Source: Bacillota bacterium
GTDB lineage: Bacteria > Bacillota_A > Clostridia > Lachnospirales > Bianqueaceae
Assembly (NCBI GenBank): GCA_017420625.1
Contig: JAFOIR010000262.1
Coordinates: forward strand, 1 to 33,266
Direction of reading: 5' to 3'
DNA length: 33,266 bases
Part shown: in pieces, positions 31,277 through 33,266 of the stretch
How the letters are laid out: every line of letters starts with the position of its first letter
Numbering within the stretch: position 1 is the stretch's first letter
Program-made: the position numbers and the translations under genes
Notes under the pieces: model-generated
The model's input: only the letters and a program-made list of their open reading frames with translations
The model's database searches: none
What the model was told of the DNA's origin: nothing

Positions 31277-33266
31277 AACGCTTCCGGAAGTGTTTCCGGG
31301 TGCTTTTGACGAGCAGATCCTGACGATCGCTGAGCAGATCTACGTTACAAAAATCGAAATCTCGATTGAAAAGAAATTGATGGAGATCTGGATCCTGCCT
31401 CCAGGAGAACTTCGGCAGGAAGAAAAGGAATACCTGATTGCATCTCTGGATATTGCCATACAGGGACAGGCGGAGATACGTCTTAAAATTGCACCGTCTC
31501 AGAAAGAACTATCCGACCGGTATTTTCATTTATCCGATGAAAAAAAGGCGGAACGAATCCTTCAGGAAATGAAAAAACAGATGCCGGGACTTGCTTCAGT
31601 GCTGTCATCAGGCAGTTTTGCTTTTGAGAAGGACAAGACGACGATCTATGCGTCCGAAGCACTGATCCGGCTGATAGAGACAAAAGGTGCAGACCAGCAG
31701 ATCGGAAAAATCATCGCGTCGATCGGCGGACCGGAAACGGTTCAGATTCTTCAGGGGGAGAAAAGCGAGAGACCTGTCACAGAGGAAAAGATCCGGACAC
31801 CTGAACCACAAAAAGCAGAGCAGGATGTTGCAGAACCGGTTGCTGTTCCGGCAGCTCCATCGATTGAAGAAAAACCCACAGAGGAAATAAAAGAGGAAAC
31901 CGAAACGGAAGAAACGGAATCCTCTGAAAAGAGCAAAAAGAAAACCAATCATGTATTGACAGGAAAACCGATCCAGACAAAGGATGAGATTCCCCTGTCT
32001 TCTTGTGATGTAGAAAGAAGGCAGGTGACAACCCGCGGCATCATCAGTTCTGTCAGTATCCGGGAAATTTCCGGTGGGAAAGGCATCGTCAGCCTCCGGA
32101 TCACAAATTATATTCAGACAGTCAATGTCAAGGCTTTTGTTGTGATGAAGACCTGGCATGCAAAACTGGAAAACGCGCTTGTCAAAGGAGCAACGATTCT
32201 TTGTAAAGGATCCCTGCAGATGGACAGCTACCTGCAGGATCTGGTCCTGACTGTCAATCATATCACTCTGTGTGCTGAACCACTTAAGATCGATGAAGAG
32301 AAGAAGGCAGCGGCAGAGGCTATGATCCTCGGACATCCTTTCGAAGGAAACAGACGAGAAATCCATTCGGTCCTCTCGCAGCATTATATCGAGAATGAAC
32401 AGATCGGCAAAACGATCCTCCAGGGAGATATCATCACCACAGAGGCCAGGGAGCTGAAAAACGATCGTACACTGATGACCATCGATATTACGGATTATAC
32501 CGACGCCATCTCCATAAAAGCTTATTTTGACAATGAAGAACTGGACAAAAAAGCCGGACTTCTGAAAAAAGGCAAGCAGATCCGTGTTCTTGGCAAAGTT
32601 GTGTTTGAAGATCAGTTCTCTCAGGAATTTCAGATGGAAGCGGAGTCGATCGCACCTTCTTCCGACCCTCTCAAACCCGAAAGAAAGGATACTGCGGAGA
32701 GAAAACGTGTCGAACTCCATATGCATACCAAGATCTCAGAAATGGATGCCGTTTCCAGCCCCAAAGATCTGGTTATGCAGGCTTTCCGTTGGGGACATAA
32801 AGCCGTCGCCATCACTGATCATGGCGTCGTGCAGGGATTCCCGGAAGCAATGGACGCTGCGAAGAAGGTCGATATCAAAGTCATTTACGGAGTCGAAGCC
32901 TATATCGTCGATGATACCAGAAAGGCTGTTATCAACGATCACGGTCAGGACTTTCAGGATACCTACGTTGTATTTGATATTGAGACGACCGGATTTAACA
33001 AAGAAACAGACAGTATTATTGAAATAGGTGCGGTCAAGGTTCAGAACGAAAAGATCATTGACCGGTTCAGTCACTTTGTGGATCCGGAAAGACCGATTCC
33101 GGAGCATATCACCAGGCTGACCTCAATCACCGATGACGATGTCAGAGGACAGGGCAATATCGGTAAGATCCTGCCGGAATTTCTGATGTGGGTCGGGGAC
33201 AGTGTACTGGTTGCACATAATGCTTCCTTTGATACCGGATTCATTGCCAATAAAAATGCCAAATTA
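31260..33266 (+). CDS. polC: DNA polymerase III PolC-type, N-terminal part (runs off the window)
   Basis: PolC is the essential replicative DNA polymerase of low-GC Gram-positives. The visible 669 codons contain the N-terminal domain (about 1-175, starting MNESIKTLPEVFPGAF) and a Glu/Pro/Lys-rich linker (about 178-245). They continue with a first OB-like domain (about 252-340), a second OB domain (about 380-465), a PHP domain from about 484 (VELHMHTKISEMDAVSS, with H487/H489), and the start of the inserted DnaQ-type 3'-5' exonuclease (VVFDIETTGF, with D573 and E575). The polymerase core lies beyond the window. The ATG lies inside the end of ispG, giving a 17-base overlap. The exonuclease Asp is about 148 residues later than D425 of B. 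subtilis PolC, which fits an added linker and OB domain. Confidence 0.95.
   Translation, partial: MNESIKTLPEVFPGAFDEQILTIAEQIYVTKIEISIEKKLMEIWILPPGELRQEEKEYLIASLDIAIQGQAEIRLKIAPSQKELSDRYFHLSDEKKAERILQEMKKQMPGLASVLSSGSFAFEKDKTTIYASEALIRLIETKGADQQIGKIIASIGGPETVQILQGEKSERPVTEEKIRTPEPQKAEQDVAEPVAVPAAPSIEEKPTEEIKEETETEETESSEKSKKKTNHVLTGKPIQTKDEIPLSSCDVERRQVTTRGIISSVSIREISGGKGIVSLRITNYIQTVNVKAFVVMKTWHAKLENALVKGATILCKGSLQMDSYLQDLVLTVNHITLCAEPLKIDEEKKAAAEAMILGHPFEGNRREIHSVLSQHYIENEQIGKTILQGDIITTEARELKNDRTLMTIDITDYTDAISIKAYFDNEELDKKAGLLKKGKQIRVLGKVVFEDQFSQEFQMEAESIAPSSDPLKPERKDTAERKRVELHMHTKISEMDAVSSPKDLVMQAFRWGHKAVAITDHGVVQGFPEAMDAAKKVDIKVIYGVEAYIVDDTRKAVINDHGQDFQDTYVVFDIETTGFNKETDSIIEIGAVKVQNEKIIDRFSHFVDPERPIPEHITRLTSITDDDVRGQGNIGKILPEFLMWVGDSVLVAHNASFDTGFIANKNAKL

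Overview
The window is a dense, largely co-oriented stretch of a bacterial chromosome that carries mostly core housekeeping genes. It suggests a low-to-mid GC Gram-positive of the phylum Bacillota, most likely class Clostridia (Lachnospiraceae-like), although no 16S gene is present to confirm this. The evidence is a PASTA-type Ser/Thr kinase next to rsgA and rpe, Asp23/YloU with a DAK2 protein (FakA/YloV), a CIRCE-controlled groESL operon, the rpsB-tsf-pyrH-frr-uppS-cdsA-dxr-rseP-ispG-polC order, a PolC-type replicase, and strong AGGAGG ribosome binding sites. I see no prophage, insertion sequence, CRISPR array or recent genomic island.

Layout. Bases 1-8664 (+) hold the C-terminal part of the PASTA kinase, rsgA, rpe, rpmB with its own promoter and terminator, an asp23-family gene, fakA, recG, rsmD, coaD and a coiled-coil gene ending in an intrinsic terminator. 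Bases 8773-10773 (+) hold a membrane-anchored parvulin-type foldase and an unrecognised small lipoprotein. Bases 10774-11961 (-) hold tmcAL, divergent from groES-groEL (12220-14150). Five 10-bp A-rich repeats lie between the two divergent promoters, and groES has a perfect CIRCE operator. Then come ispF, a four-tRNA operon (Leu, Phe, Gly, Arg), an M29 aminopeptidase and a GNAT acetyltransferase.

Bases 17034-18551 (-) hold a ComM/YifB ATPase, divergent from dprA at 18750. The shared 198-bp region contains two inverted repeats, one of which touches the dprA -35 element. dprA is followed by topA and by a short sigma-28-type sigma factor whose Shine-Dalgarno sequence sits in a hairpin loop while its GTG start is in the stem. 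From 22459 to the end run rpsB (with a structured leader), tsf, a divergent dut, pyrH, frr, uppS, cdsA, dxr, rseP, ispG and the first 669 codons of polC.

How it works together. The last block couples translation factors (S2, EF-Ts, RRF, UMP kinase) to lipid and isoprenoid supply: Dxr, IspF and IspG in the MEP pathway, UppS for undecaprenyl diphosphate, and CdsA for CDP-diacylglycerol. The tight 4-bp ATGA overlaps of uppS-cdsA-dxr-rseP indicate one translationally coupled operon. ComM and DprA form a DNA-uptake/recombination pair.

The observations most worth a second look are the hairpin-gated sigma factor gene, the apparent tandem OB folds in PolC (about 148 residues longer before its exonuclease motif than in Bacillus subtilis), the comM/dprA inverted repeats, the rpsB leader RNA, the alternative hairpins between frr and uppS, and the dUTPase gene placed inside the tsf-pyrH pair. 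None of these proves a new system; all are concrete and testable.
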